Shown in pieces: positions 23,361-31,713 of a stretch of 64,000 nt of DNA (positions are counted from its first letter, which is position 1; each line of letters opens with the position of its first letter). The position numbers were made by a program, and so were the translations under genes. The notes beneath the pieces were generated by a model. That model did no database searches. It saw nothing but the letters and a program-made list of their open reading frames with translations, and was not told where the DNA came from. The DNA is from Candidatus Omnitrophota bacterium (GTDB taxonomy: Bacteria; CAIJMQ01): assembly GCA_018812925.1 (NCBI GenBank), contig JAHJCU010000003.1, positions 124,001 through 188,000 on the forward strand, in the 5' to 3' direction.

Positions 23361-23508
23361 TAATTGGTAACTGGTAATCTGTAACTCGTAAATCGTAAAG
23401 CGTAACATTTGTAGTTGTTTTTTATTAGTTAATTACTATTTACCAATTACTAATTACTGGTTACGATTCTTGAATTACTAATTACCGATTACCAATTACG
23501 GATTACGA
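23361..23508. repeat. Long 7-nt array downstream of hypD
   Basis: About 150 bases of GTAAnnn-type units on one strand (GTAACTG, GTAATCT, GTAACTC, GTAAATC, GTAAAGC) followed by nnnTTAC-type units (TAATTAC, CGATTAC, CAATTAC, GGATTAC). The ordering would give a long imperfect hairpin. With the promoter below it accounts for the intergenic stretch of about 300 bases between hypD and the FKBP gene. Confidence 0.85.
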
Positions 23509-23550
23509 AAAAAAGAGCATTGTAATCCTAACCAAATAACAATTTTTCCT

Positions 23551-23579
23551 TTGACTTCCTTCTGCATATCTTATATATT
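23551..23579 (+). promoter_or_regulatory. Sigma-70-type promoter for the FKBP gene
   Basis: TTGACT (23551-23556), a 17-bp spacer and TATATT (23574-23579), 76 bases upstream of the ATG at 23656. Confidence 0.7.
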
Positions 23580-23655
23580 AGGTTTTCAATAATTTCAAAA
23601 TGACACCCCAAACCATTCGCTTTACTCAGGTATGGGGCAAGAAAAGGAGATAGTT

Positions 23656-24348
23656 ATGATTAAATATGTTGTAGCAGTGGTTTTGGCAATAAGTTTGTTA
23701 TCGTTCGGATTGGTGTTTGCAGCGGATGAAAAGTTGACAACTCCTTCCGAAAAATTAAGTTATATGATGGGAATGGATATCGGAACATTTTTAAAAGATG
23801 TCCCAAGGGAAATCGATTTTGAAATTTTCACTCGTGGTGTTAAAGATGTTTATAGTGGAGAACAAACACTTCTTACACAAGAAGAAGCAGAGCAGATTAA
23901 GCAAGCATTTGTTAAAGAAATGCAAGCGGAGGCTATTCTAAAAATGAACGAAATAAAAGATAAGAACAAGAAAGATGGAGAGATGTTTCTTGCAGAGAAC
24001 AAAAAGAAAAAGGGAGTTATCACAACTTCAAGCGGTTTACAGTATATCGTCTTGACAAAAGGGACTGGTCTTTTCCCAAAAATAGATGACAAAGTCAAAG
24101 TACATTATTCAGGAACGCTGCTCGACGGAACAGAATTTGATAGTTCTTACAAACGCGGAGAACCTGTTACATTTCCGCTTAACGGTGTGATTACAGGTTG
24201 GGGAGAAGCATTACAACTTATGAAGGTAGGGGGTAAAAATCGTTTGTTTATTCCTTCGCAGCTTGCATATGGAGAGCAAGGATCCGGCCCGATTGGTCCG
24301 AATTCTGTGTTGATATTTGAAGTAGAATTGTTGGGAATTGAAAAGTAA
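23656..24348 (+). CDS. Exported FKBP-type peptidyl-prolyl isomerase (Mip/FkpA-like)
   Basis: The 230-residue protein has a signal peptide (M-I-K-Y-V-V-A-V-V-L-A..., cleavage likely after F-A-A near residue 20), a helical dimerisation region (about 25-120) and a C-terminal FKBP domain (V-H-Y-S-G-T-L-L-D-G-T-E-F-D-S-S; F-P-L-N-G-V-I-T-G-W; I-P-S-Q-L-A-Y-G; L-I-F-E-V-E-L). It should assist folding in the periplasm. The ATG at 23656 has AAGGAG 6 bases upstream; an ATG at 23632 is less likely. It has its own promoter and terminator, so it is an independent unit placed inside the hyp locus. Confidence 0.92.
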   Translation: MIKYVVAVVLAISLLSFGLVFAADEKLTTPSEKLSYMMGMDIGTFLKDVPREIDFEIFTRGVKDVYSGEQTLLTQEEAEQIKQAFVKEMQAEAILKMNEIKDKNKKDGEMFLAENKKKKGVITTSSGLQYIVLTKGTGLFPKIDDKVKVHYSGTLLDGTEFDSSYKRGEPVTFPLNGVITGWGEALQLMKVGGKNRLFIPSQLAYGEQGSGPIGPNSVLIFEVELLGIEK

Positions 24349-24368
24349 TACAAATAATAGGATATAAG

Positions 24369-24431
24369 AGGCGGTTCTATTTTAAAAATATCGTTAATTT
24401 TATATATTAAAATAGAACCGCCTTCTTTTTT
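24369..24431 (+). terminator. Intrinsic terminator after the FKBP gene
   Basis: A perfect 17-bp stem (24369-24385 with 24407-24423) beginning AGGCGGTTC, a 21-base AT-rich loop and a tail of mostly T (24424-24431). hypB starts 27 bases later. Confidence 0.9.
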
Positions 24432-24457
24432 CTGCTGATCGGGGGAGGTCTTGGAAT

Positions 24458-25129
24458 ATGGAAATTATTCAACCAAAAGAAGGCGAAACACTTGATATTG
24501 AGTTGGAAGAATCTTTATTGGCGAAAAATAAACAATTAGCAGAAGGCAACAGGGTAGTTTTAGATAAGAACGGAATTATTGCAATAGATATTATGGGTTC
24601 TATAGGTTCCGGTAAAACATCGCTTATACAAAATTTACTCAAACAGCTCAAGGACAAATATAAAATAGGAGTTATTGCCGGTGACCTTACTACTGAAATA
24701 GATGCAGAAAGACTTGAAGAAGGAAGTACTCAAATTGTACAGGTTCATACCGGAAAAGAATGCCATCTTGATGCGAACCTTATAAAAAGAGCATTGGAGA
24801 CTGTTAATCTTGCTGCAATAGATATATTGTTCATTGAAAATGTCGGCAATCTCATATGTCCTGCGGAGTTTCCTCTTGGAGCTCATAAGAGATTAGTTGT
24901 CATTTCTGTTACTGAAGGACCTTACATGGTTATAAAACACCCTTTCATATTCAGAGAAGCTACTATTGTTGCCATCAATAAAGTTGACCTGAAAGAGCAC
25001 ATGGGGGTATCGACAGCTAAACTGAAAGAGGATGTTTTGAAAATGAATCCGAAAGCCAAAGTTGTTGAGACTAACTGTGTTACTGGTGAAGGTATAAAAG
25101 AAATCATACAATGCATGAATTTTCAGTAG
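24458..25129 (+). CDS. hypB: HypB, GTPase for nickel insertion
   Basis: The 223-residue SIMIBI GTPase has a P-loop G-S-I-G-S-G-K-T near residue 47, A-G-D-L-T-T, the metal/dimer motif G-K-E-C-H-L-D-A near 106, E-N-V-G-N-L and the N-K-V-D specificity motif. It lacks the His-rich N-terminus of nickel-storing HypB proteins. It works with HypA in nickel delivery to the hydrogenase. A strong GGGGGAGG SD lies upstream. It overlaps hypA by 19 bases and starts a hypB-A-E unit after the FKBP terminator. Confidence 0.96.
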   Translation: MEIIQPKEGETLDIELEESLLAKNKQLAEGNRVVLDKNGIIAIDIMGSIGSGKTSLIQNLLKQLKDKYKIGVIAGDLTTEIDAERLEEGSTQIVQVHTGKECHLDANLIKRALETVNLAAIDILFIENVGNLICPAEFPLGAHKRLVVISVTEGPYMVIKHPFIFREATIVAINKVDLKEHMGVSTAKLKEDVLKMNPKAKVVETNCVTGEGIKEIIQCMNFQ

Positions 25130-25479
25130 CAAGTCAAATAGCAGATAGAGTTTTGCAAGTTGCAGTAGAGAAAAAAGCGAAGGAGATTAAAAGCATAGAA
25201 CTTGATATCGGACAGTTGAATTTACTTGCTGAAGAACAGTTGAAATTTTGGCTGACGGAGATTTTAAAAGAAAAAGAGATAGCCAAAACTACCAAAATAA
25301 AAATAAATCGGGTTAAAGCGGTAATAAAATGCAGGAAATGCGGTTATGAAGGGAACTTAAAATCGGATGAGCAAAATCATTTACATCCTGTATTTCTATG
25401 CCCAAGTTGTAAAGACAGCGATATAGATATAAAAGAGGGACGAGATTGCGTAATAAAAAAAATAAAGGTGCAGATATAA
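25111..25479 (+). CDS. hypA: HypA, nickel metallochaperone
   Basis: The 122-residue HypA starts M-H-E-F-S-V-A, in which His2 and Glu3 are the nickel ligands. It has the zinc loop C-R-K-C-G-Y near 73-78 and C-P-S-C about 20 residues later. It overlaps hypB at its start and hypE at its end, indicating tight coupling of the nickel-insertion genes. Confidence 0.96.
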   Translation: MHEFSVASQIADRVLQVAVEKKAKEIKSIELDIGQLNLLAEEQLKFWLTEILKEKEIAKTTKIKINRVKAVIKCRKCGYEGNLKSDEQNHLHPVFLCPSCKDSDIDIKEGRDCVIKKIKVQI

Positions 25480-26489
25480 GCCGAATCCTTCTTGCTCACG
25501 GCGATGGAGGGAAGTTGACGCATCAGCTTATCAATAATCTTTTCAAGAAAAAGTTCAATAACAAAATATTAAATGAATTAGGCGATTCCGCAGTTATTCA
25601 ATTACCTCTCTGTAAAAATTCAAAACTTGCTTTTACAACGGACTCTTATGTTGTAAATCCTCTGTTCTTTCCGGGTGGAGATATAGGAAAACTTGCAATT
25701 TGCGGCACAATCAATGACTTGGCAGTTACGGGCGCAATACCTTTATATATATCCTGTGGTTTTATTATAGAAGAAGGTTTGGAATATGAAATTTTGGAAA
25801 AAATAACCGAGTCTATGGCTAAAATTGCCAAACAGGAAAATGTAAAGATTGTTACAGGTGATGTAAAAGTAGTGGAGAAAAACAGCGCAGATAAACTCTT
25901 TATAAACACATCGGGAATCGGAATAATCAAGCAAAACATTAAAATTTCCAATAAAAAAATAGTCGCAGGCGATAAGGTTATTATAAGCGGAGCCATAGGC
26001 GAACATGGTCTTGCGATTCTTAATGCAAGAGGAGGGTTTGATTTTAAGAGCAATGTTAAAAGCGATTGTGCATCATTGTGCAGTCTTATTAAAAAGATGC
26101 TTGCTGTTTCAAAAAACATCAAATTTATGCGCGATCCGACAAGAGGCGGATTAGCTACCACATTAAATGAAATAGTTGATGTGCAAAGTTTTGGCATTTT
26201 AGTCAATGAAGAAAGCGTTCCAATAAAAAAAGAAATAAGAGCGATGTGCGAGATTTTGGGTTTTGACCCCTTGTATATGGCAAATGAAGGCAAAGTTGTT
26301 GCAGTCGTATCAAAAAAAGATGCTGATGTTATTTTGAAAGCTATGAAGCGTCATCCCTTAGGTAGAAGCAGCCAAATTATAGGTGAAATAATCAATACTC
26401 CCAAACGAAAAGTCATAGTAAAAACAAAAATTGGCGGAACTCGTATCATAGAGATGCCTGCCTCTTCTCAATTACCGCGAATTTGTTGA
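25446..26489 (+). CDS. hypE: HypE, carbamoyl dehydratase partner of HypF
   Basis: The 347-residue PurM-like ATPase ends P-R-I-C, the C-terminal Cys that is carbamoylated by HypF and dehydrated to thiocyanate. It also has L-A-H-G-D-G-G near the N-terminus, D-S-Y-V-V-N-P, G-D-I-G-K-L-A-I-C-G-T and R-D-P-T-R-G-G-L-A. No ATG fits the N-terminus. The TTG at 25446 is preceded by AGAGGGA at good spacing and gives the normal length, so a TTG start inside hypA is the best call. Confidence 0.95.
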   Translation: MRNKKNKGADISRILLAHGDGGKLTHQLINNLFKKKFNNKILNELGDSAVIQLPLCKNSKLAFTTDSYVVNPLFFPGGDIGKLAICGTINDLAVTGAIPLYISCGFIIEEGLEYEILEKITESMAKIAKQENVKIVTGDVKVVEKNSADKLFINTSGIGIIKQNIKISNKKIVAGDKVIISGAIGEHGLAILNARGGFDFKSNVKSDCASLCSLIKKMLAVSKNIKFMRDPTRGGLATTLNEIVDVQSFGILVNEESVPIKKEIRAMCEILGFDPLYMANEGKVVAVVSKKDADVILKAMKRHPLGRSSQIIGEIINTPKRKVIVKTKIGGTRIIEMPASSQLPRIC

Positions 26490-26509
26490 TTTCATGTATA
26501 ATTGGGCAC

Positions 26510-27241
26510 ATGAAAAGGCAACCTTCCAAACTACAAATAAAGGGTTTTATTCAAAACTCGCTTCTTGATTGGGACGGGAAAATTGTCTCGACTCTTTATA
26601 CTCCTTATTGTAATTTCAAATGTCCTTTTTGTCATAATGGCGAAATAGTGCTTAATCCGCAAAAATTGGAAACAATTCCTTTTAGAGTAATCGAAGATTA
26701 TCTGAAAAATAATAAAAAATGGGTTGATGGAGTATGTATAACCGGCGGTGAACCCTGTATCTATAAAGATTTGCCGCAGTTTATTGCTAAAATAAAAAAA
26801 TTGGGGATATTGGTTAAATTAGATACAAACGGCGGATTCCCGATTATGCTCAAAGATATAATTGTTAAAAAACAAGTGGACTACATAGCTATGGATATAA
26901 AAGCTCCTCTTGATTTAGCATCTTATTTACAATCCATCGGTATAAAAAACGAGACAGTTTTAGAGAATGTAAAAAAGAGTATAAAACTCATAATGGGGTC
27001 TGATATAGATTATGAATTCAGGACTACTGTTGTGCCGTCTTTGCATAACGAAAAAGATATAGAAGAAATAGCCAAATTTATCAAAGGCGCCAAGAAATAT
27101 GCTCTTCAGAATTTTTCTGCCCAGGGAGAAATGTTGTATCCAAAATTTAAAGACGTCAAACCTTATCATATAGAAATTTTACACAGAATGCAGAGAATAG
27201 CGTCTACTTATGTGAAAGAATGTGTAGTGAGGGGAGGATAA
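26510..27241 (+). CDS. Radical SAM activating-enzyme-like protein (NrdG2-type)
   Basis: A 243-residue radical SAM protein with C-N-F-K-C-P-F-C (CxxxCxxC) at about residue 34, preceded by D-W-D-G-K-I-V-S-T-L-Y-T. It has G-G-E-P near 86 and D-T-N-G-G for SAM binding. It resembles the short anaerobic ribonucleotide-reductase activating proteins, although no nrdD gene is in the window. The ATG at 26510 gives M-K-R-Q-P-S. A TATAAT lies just upstream, but without a -35 box. Activation of a glycyl-radical enzyme is inferred from the family. Confidence 0.8.
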   Translation: MKRQPSKLQIKGFIQNSLLDWDGKIVSTLYTPYCNFKCPFCHNGEIVLNPQKLETIPFRVIEDYLKNNKKWVDGVCITGGEPCIYKDLPQFIAKIKKLGILVKLDTNGGFPIMLKDIIVKKQVDYIAMDIKAPLDLASYLQSIGIKNETVLENVKKSIKLIMGSDIDYEFRTTVVPSLHNEKDIEEIAKFIKGAKKYALQNFSAQGEMLYPKFKDVKPYHIEILHRMQRIASTYVKECVVRGG

Positions 27242-28119
27242 TAAAAATCAAAAATTTAGAATACAATGAACTACCTAAGATAAGATTGCCTTATGACACA
27301 ACAAGATATGAAAAATTAACGGGTCTTGTAAGAGAAGAAAATCTCTCTACGGTGTGTCAGGAAGCAAATTGCCCGAATATATTTAATTGTTTTTCTAAAG
27401 GCACTCTAACGTTTATGATTCTTGGCAATATATGCACGAGAAATTGTTCTTATTGTAGTGTTAAAACCGGAAAACCTTTTGCTCCTAATAAGACTGAACC
27501 CTCAAAGATTGCGGGTATTATTAAAAAATTAAAACTTGATTATGTGGTAATTACTTGTGTAACAAGAGATGATTTAAGCGATGGTGGCGCAAATGTCTTT
27601 GCCGAAACGGTTAGAGAGATAAAAAACAAAAATCCTAACTGTAAAATCGAACTTTTAATTTCTGACCTGAATGGAAATTGGGAAGCTCTAAAAAAAATTA
27701 TCGCTGCAAATTCCCAAGTAATAGGACATAATATAGAAGTGGTAAAAAGACTTTTCCCGACATTAAGACCACAGGGAAGTTATGAAAGGTCAATCAAACT
27801 TTTGAAAAATTTGAAAAAATATAATTCCAAAATAATAACAAAATCAGGGTTCATGATAGGGTTGGGAGAAAAAGATAAAGAAATAATTCAGACCATGAAA
27901 GGCATAAAAAGCGCTGATTGCGATATAATAACGATAGGACAATACCTTGCGCCGAACGTTAAACACGTGCCGATAAAGAAATTTTACAGCGCGGAAGAAT
28001 TTTCTTTTTTAAAAGAAGTGGGTGAGTCGTTAGGATTTAAATGTGTAGAGTCTGCGGCGTTAGTGCGTAGTTCTTTCAATGCGAATAGTTCTTATAAAAA
28101 GGTGAGGGAGAAAATATGA
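27220..28119 (+). CDS. lipA: Lipoyl synthase
   Basis: A radical SAM protein with the LipA auxiliary-cluster motif C-x4-C-x5-C (V-C-Q-E-A-N-C-P-N-I-F-N-C), the SAM cluster C-T-R-N-C-S-Y-C, and a C-terminal R-S-S-F close to the usual R-S-S-Y. It inserts sulfur at C6 and C8 of octanoyl groups. The ATG at 27220 gives 299 residues, but it lies upstream of a strong GGGGAGG (27231-27237). A start at the ATA of 27241, in the place of a usual TAATG overlap, would give M-K-I-K-N. It overlaps the radical SAM gene before it and abuts the phosphatase gene. lipB is not in the window. Confidence 0.9.
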   Translation: MCSEGRIIKIKNLEYNELPKIRLPYDTTRYEKLTGLVREENLSTVCQEANCPNIFNCFSKGTLTFMILGNICTRNCSYCSVKTGKPFAPNKTEPSKIAGIIKKLKLDYVVITCVTRDDLSDGGANVFAETVREIKNKNPNCKIELLISDLNGNWEALKKIIAANSQVIGHNIEVVKRLFPTLRPQGSYERSIKLLKNLKKYNSKIITKSGFMIGLGEKDKEIIQTMKGIKSADCDIITIGQYLAPNVKHVPIKKFYSAEEFSFLKEVGESLGFKCVESAALVRSSFNANSSYKKVREKI

Positions 28120-28910
28120 GAGATTTCTTAAAAGGCAGAGATAAAATTGGAATAGAAGCGGCAAGAAAATCGGGCAGAATTCTTATAGAGAATTTCGAAA
28201 AAATAAGTAAAATTAGTAAAAAACCTGATGGTACGCTTGTTACGAATGTTGATTTAAAGATGGAAAAAGAGATTGTAAAGGTGATAAGAGCGAAATTCCC
28301 CAAGGATGAGATATTATCTGAAGAAAATAATTATCCTGTAAAAAATTCTCCTTTCCGTTGGATAATCGACCCCTTGGATGGAACACATAATTTCATCCGT
28401 GGAATAAATATAGTGGGAACTTCGATTGCGCTTGAATTTAATAGGGAAGTTATAATGGGTATTATACATATGCCTTTTGCAAAAGAACTTTATTTTGCAG
28501 CTAAAGGATGCGGTTCTTATCTAAATAACAAAAAGATATCCGTATCAAACAGGGAACTAAAAGAAACTACGCTTATTTATGACAGCAACATAATAAACGA
28601 GCAGAAAACAGTTATACTTCAGCATTTAAAAAGACTCAAAGGCAAGGTTTTTATTATGAGAATGTTTGGTTCTACCGCAAGAAGTCTTTCTTATATAGCC
28701 GAAGGTAAAGCTGATTTGGAAATAGAATATACCGATAAACTCTGGGATTTTGCGGCTGGGGCTATATTGATAGAAGAGGCAGGCGGAAGATTTACCAGCC
28801 ATGACGGTAAAAAATGGAATACTGATAGCAAAGATTACATTGCGTCTAACGGCGTTGTCCACAATCAAATTCTAAAAATAATAAATTCAAGCAAAAAAGG
28901 AAAGAAGTAG
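28116..28910 (+). CDS. Inositol-monophosphatase-family phosphatase (SuhB/CysQ-like)
   Basis: The 264-residue protein has both metal motifs of the family: W-I-I-D-P-L-D-G-T-H-N-F near 87-98 and W-D-F-A-A-G-A-I-L-I-E-E-A-G-G near 210-224, plus S-E-E-N for the third carboxylate. The family hydrolyses inositol phosphates, fructose-1,6-bisphosphate, NADP or PAP, and the substrate cannot be told from motifs. It overlaps lipA by four bases (ATGA). Confidence 0.9.
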   Translation: MRDFLKGRDKIGIEAARKSGRILIENFEKISKISKKPDGTLVTNVDLKMEKEIVKVIRAKFPKDEILSEENNYPVKNSPFRWIIDPLDGTHNFIRGINIVGTSIALEFNREVIMGIIHMPFAKELYFAAKGCGSYLNNKKISVSNRELKETTLIYDSNIINEQKTVILQHLKRLKGKVFIMRMFGSTARSLSYIAEGKADLEIEYTDKLWDFAAGAILIEEAGGRFTSHDGKKWNTDSKDYIASNGVVHNQILKIINSSKKGKK

Positions 28911-28913
28911 AAA

Positions 28914-29546
28914 ATGTCGAAAAAACTTTTATTTTTTTCATTAACGATTGCCTTGTTTATAGGATGTTCTTCAAACTCTTCTCAAAATACAGAGATAACC
29001 GTGACTGCAGTTTCGACTGAGAGTACAAATAAAGAAGAAAACAATATCCCTACACTTTTAAGAAAACCCGAACAATGGGGAGATGTTCCGAATTTTACAG
29101 CAGTTAGAGTAGGGGGGGGAGAATTTAAACTTTCTTCATTAAAAGGAAAAGTTATTTTACTTAATTTTTGGTCTGTGGGATGTCCTGCCTGTAAACTACA
29201 GATACCTATTTTAGAGCAACTTTATAAAAAATATAATAGGGAAGGATTAGAAGTTGTGGGAGTTTGTTTGGACCGCGAAGCTGCAGTAAAACGTTTTACT
29301 GAATCGGTAGAAATGAACTATATCCTGATATTAGCTAATCAGGATATAGCAAATAACTATGGCAGGGATTTAAGATTTCTTCCTTTTACTTTAGTAATTG
29401 ACCAACAAGGCAATTTTGTCCAAAAACACGTTGGTTCCACATCCATAAGCGTATTTGAAAAAGAAATTAAAGAACTTTTACAAAAGACAGAGAACAGTGT
29501 TAAATCACCAAATACCAAGAAGCAAGATACAAACAATAACCAATGA
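28914..29546 (+). CDS. Lipoprotein thiol-disulfide oxidoreductase (TlpA/ResA-like)
   Basis: The 210-residue protein starts with a lipoprotein signal (lipobox L-F-I-G-C, Cys18), then a low-complexity linker. The thioredoxin-fold domain (about 58-195) has the motif W-S-V-G-C-P-A-C-K. It would act in the periplasm, receiving electrons from the CcdA-like protein encoded next. The last about 12 residues (N-T-K-K-Q-D-T-N-N-N-Q) and the stop are encoded inside a 7-nt repeat array, so the natural C-terminus was probably changed by the repeat. Confidence 0.9.
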   Translation: MSKKLLFFSLTIALFIGCSSNSSQNTEITVTAVSTESTNKEENNIPTLLRKPEQWGDVPNFTAVRVGGGEFKLSSLKGKVILLNFWSVGCPACKLQIPILEQLYKKYNREGLEVVGVCLDREAAVKRFTESVEMNYILILANQDIANNYGRDLRFLPFTLVIDQQGNFVQKHVGSTSISVFEKEIKELLQKTENSVKSPNTKKQDTNNNQ

Positions 29547-29634
29547 CCAATAACCAATCGCCAAACAAAATCAAGTATTCAAAAGAACAATTGGAGTTTG
29601 TTTGGTTATCGCATCTTGTATCTTGGTTATTGCT
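29515..29634. repeat. 7-nt array with inverted copy between the TlpA-like and ccdA genes
   Basis: Units ACCAAGA, GCAAGAT, ACAAACA, ATAACCA, ATGACCA, ATAACCA, ATCGCCA run from 29515. The complementary type (GGTTATC, TTGTATC, TTGGTTA) occupies 29602-29632. The stop codon of the upstream gene lies inside. Confidence 0.75.
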
Positions 29635-29650
29635 AACTAGCTGATTTATT

Positions 29651-30352
29651 ATGGAAAACATATCTTTATTAGTAGCTTTCGGCGCAGGAATCCTGACATT
29701 CTTTACGCCCTGCATTTTGCCTTTGATTCCCGGTTATATTTGTTTTATTACCGGTCTTTCATTAGATGATCTGCGGGAAAATAAAAAACAAGAGAAGAAA
29801 ATTGGCAATACAAAAAAAATACTCTTGCAAACAATTCTTTTTGTCTTGGGATTTTCTTTCGTTTTCATTTCTTTAGGCGCAACAGCTTCTTTTCTTGGTG
29901 GTTTTATTTACAAATATGAAAAAATAATTAAAATAGTAGGCGGTTCTATAATCATTATTTTGGGTCTGAATGTGGCGGGTGTTTTTAGTATTAAAAGACT
30001 TCAATATGAAAAGAGACTGCATCTTAAAAATAAACCTGCTAATATGTTCGGCTCTTTTATTGTGGGAGTGGTTTTTGCGCTTGGCTGGACTCCGTGTGTA
30101 GGTCCTGCAGTCATAGCTGTATTGGGTTTGGCAGGATTAACTCTAAATACTGTCACTCAGAGTCTGCTGCTGTTAAGTGTTTTTTCTTTGGGTTTAGGTA
30201 TTCCGTTTGTTTTAACGGGTTTGGCTATAAATACATTTTTCAATGTATTTGATAAAATAAAGAAACATTTCAAAATAATTTCTATATTAAGCGGGGTGTT
30301 GCTTGTAATAATAGGAATACTTATTATTACGGGTTGGCCGAGGAAATTCTAA
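29651..30352 (+). CDS. ccdA: CcdA/DsbD-type transmembrane electron carrier
   Basis: The 233-residue protein has six predicted helices. The two reactive Cys lie in F-T-P-C-I-L-P-L-I-P-G-Y (helix 1) and W-T-P-C-V-G-P-A (helix 4), the CcdA hallmark. It passes electrons from cytoplasmic thioredoxin to periplasmic thiol proteins, here most likely the TlpA-like lipoprotein. The next genes, trxA and trxB, would complete the chain. Confidence 0.93.
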   Translation: MENISLLVAFGAGILTFFTPCILPLIPGYICFITGLSLDDLRENKKQEKKIGNTKKILLQTILFVLGFSFVFISLGATASFLGGFIYKYEKIIKIVGGSIIIILGLNVAGVFSIKRLQYEKRLHLKNKPANMFGSFIVGVVFALGWTPCVGPAVIAVLGLAGLTLNTVTQSLLLLSVFSLGLGIPFVLTGLAINTFFNVFDKIKKHFKIISILSGVLLVIIGILIITGWPRKF

Positions 30353-30410
30353 TCGAAACATAGTTTTGATTGCCCCTCAGAGTAGGGGAAATTCAAAAAA
30401 GGAGAATGAA

Positions 30411-30749
30411 ATGGGAAAAGCGGTTGACGTAAATGATGAAAATTTTGAGTCGGAGGTTATTAAAGCAACTATTCCAGTATTAGTAGATTTTTGGGCTACA
30501 TGGTGCGGAGCCTGTCAAACTGCTGGCCCTATCATAGATAAAATAGCAGGTGAGTATGAAGGGAAAGTAAAAGTGTGCAAGCTGAATGTAGATGAAGGAG
30601 CCAACACATCTACCCAATATTCAGTTATGAGCATACCCACTCTTAACTTTTTTAAAGAGGGCAAAGTAGTAGACCAAATTGTTGGCATGACACCGGATTT
30701 TGAAACCGATATTAAAACTAAAATAGAGAAATTAATAGCAAATAAATAA
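30411..30749 (+). CDS. trxA: Thioredoxin with a WCGAC active site
   Basis: The 112-residue thioredoxin has V-D-F-W-A-T-W-C-G-A-C-Q near residue 30. The usual WCGPC Pro is Ala, which in related proteins changes the redox potential. The cis-Pro loop (S-I-P-T-L-N-F-F) is normal. The ATG at 30411 has AAAGGAG upstream; an in-frame ATG at 30366 would add 15 residues from the intergenic region and is unlikely. A small CCCCT/AGGGG hairpin (30373-30388) precedes it. Confidence 0.92.
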   Translation: MGKAVDVNDENFESEVIKATIPVLVDFWATWCGACQTAGPIIDKIAGEYEGKVKVCKLNVDEGANTSTQYSVMSIPTLNFFKEGKVVDQIVGMTPDFETDIKTKIEKLIANK

Positions 30750-30792
30750 CATAAAACAGAAGAAATTTATTTTTTATTCCTGAATTAAAATT

Positions 30793-31713
30793 ATGTACGA
30801 TGTAATAATTATAGGTGGCGGACCTGCAGGGCTCACCGCGGGAATATATACCTCAAGAGACAGACTCAAGACACTTGTCTTGGAAAAATCAATGTGTGGA
30901 GGTCTTGTGGCTACCGCTGATTTTATTGAGAACTATCCTGGTTTCCCTGATGGTGTTAAAGGTGTTGACTTGATGGTTAAGTTGAAAAAACAAGCCGAAG
31001 TCTTTGGGACAGAAATTGTAGAACTTAAAGAAATTAAAAGTATAAAGCAGGAAAGCGGGAAAATAACGGTTCAAACACAAAAAGAAGAATATATTTCCCG
31101 TTCTTTGATAGTTGCTTCGGGCAGTATTCCCAAAATGTTAGGAATACCAGGTGAAACCGAATTTAGAGGAAAAGGCGTTTCATATTGCGCAACCTGTGAT
31201 GGGCCGTTCTTTAAAGATAAAGACATTGTTATTGTCGGCTGTGGAAATTCCGGATTGCAGGAAGGCAAAGCATTATTAAGTTTTGTAAAGAGTGTAACTT
31301 TTATAGATTTTCTCCCCTTTATGAAAGCGGCAAAAATATTACAGGAACAGCTGCAGGGAAATAAAAAAGTGACGTTTCTACTAAATCATGAGGTTCTCTC
31401 TATAAACGGCGCAAATACGGTGAATTCGGTTACAGTAAAAAATCGCCAGACCAACGAAGAAAAAATGGTTCTAGTTTCGGGCGTATTCATGTATGCCGGT
31501 TTTTTACCTAATTCTGGATTTGTAAAAGACATTGTAGAATTAGATAAAGATGGCTATATAAAAACAAACGAGAAAATGCAGACGTCAGTTGCCGGAATAT
31601 ATGCAGTGGGAGATATTCGCTCAAAGGAAGTTCGTCAGATAACCGTTGCCTGCGGCGAAGCCACCATTTCAGCTGTATCGATAAGAGATTATCTTCAAGA
31701 GTTCCCCAAGTAG
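30793..31713 (+). CDS. trxB: Thioredoxin reductase-like flavoprotein lacking the NADPH motif
   Basis: The 306-residue protein has the FAD motif I-I-G-G-G-P-A-G-L-T-A-G-I-Y, the redox pair C-A-T-C-D-G and a C-terminal A-G-I-Y-A-V-G-D-I-R. In the second nucleotide-binding half, V-G-C-G-N-S-G-L is followed by V-T-F-I-D-F-L-P-F, where NADPH-specific enzymes have H-R-R-x-x-x-R. The loss of the basic residues argues for NADH, ferredoxin or another donor; ferredoxin-type flavin reductases of anaerobes are precedents. It would reduce the thioredoxin encoded 44 bases upstream. Confidence 0.9.
   Translation: MYDVIIIGGGPAGLTAGIYTSRDRLKTLVLEKSMCGGLVATADFIENYPGFPDGVKGVDLMVKLKKQAEVFGTEIVELKEIKSIKQESGKITVQTQKEEYISRSLIVASGSIPKMLGIPGETEFRGKGVSYCATCDGPFFKDKDIVIVGCGNSGLQEGKALLSFVKSVTFIDFLPFMKAAKILQEQLQGNKKVTFLLNHEVLSINGANTVNSVTVKNRQTNEEKMVLVSGVFMYAGFLPNSGFVKDIVELDKDGYIKTNEKMQTSVAGIYAVGDIRSKEVRQITVACGEATISAVSIRDYLQEFPK

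Noticed and set aside
23361-23508. CRISPR-like repeat array
   Set aside because: Units are 7 nt, variable, without spacers of uniform length, and no cas genes are present.
26497-26502. TATAAT promoter giving a leaderless transcript for the radical SAM gene
   Set aside because: No -35 box at the right distance and no TGn extension; the gene follows hypE closely and is probably cotranscribed.
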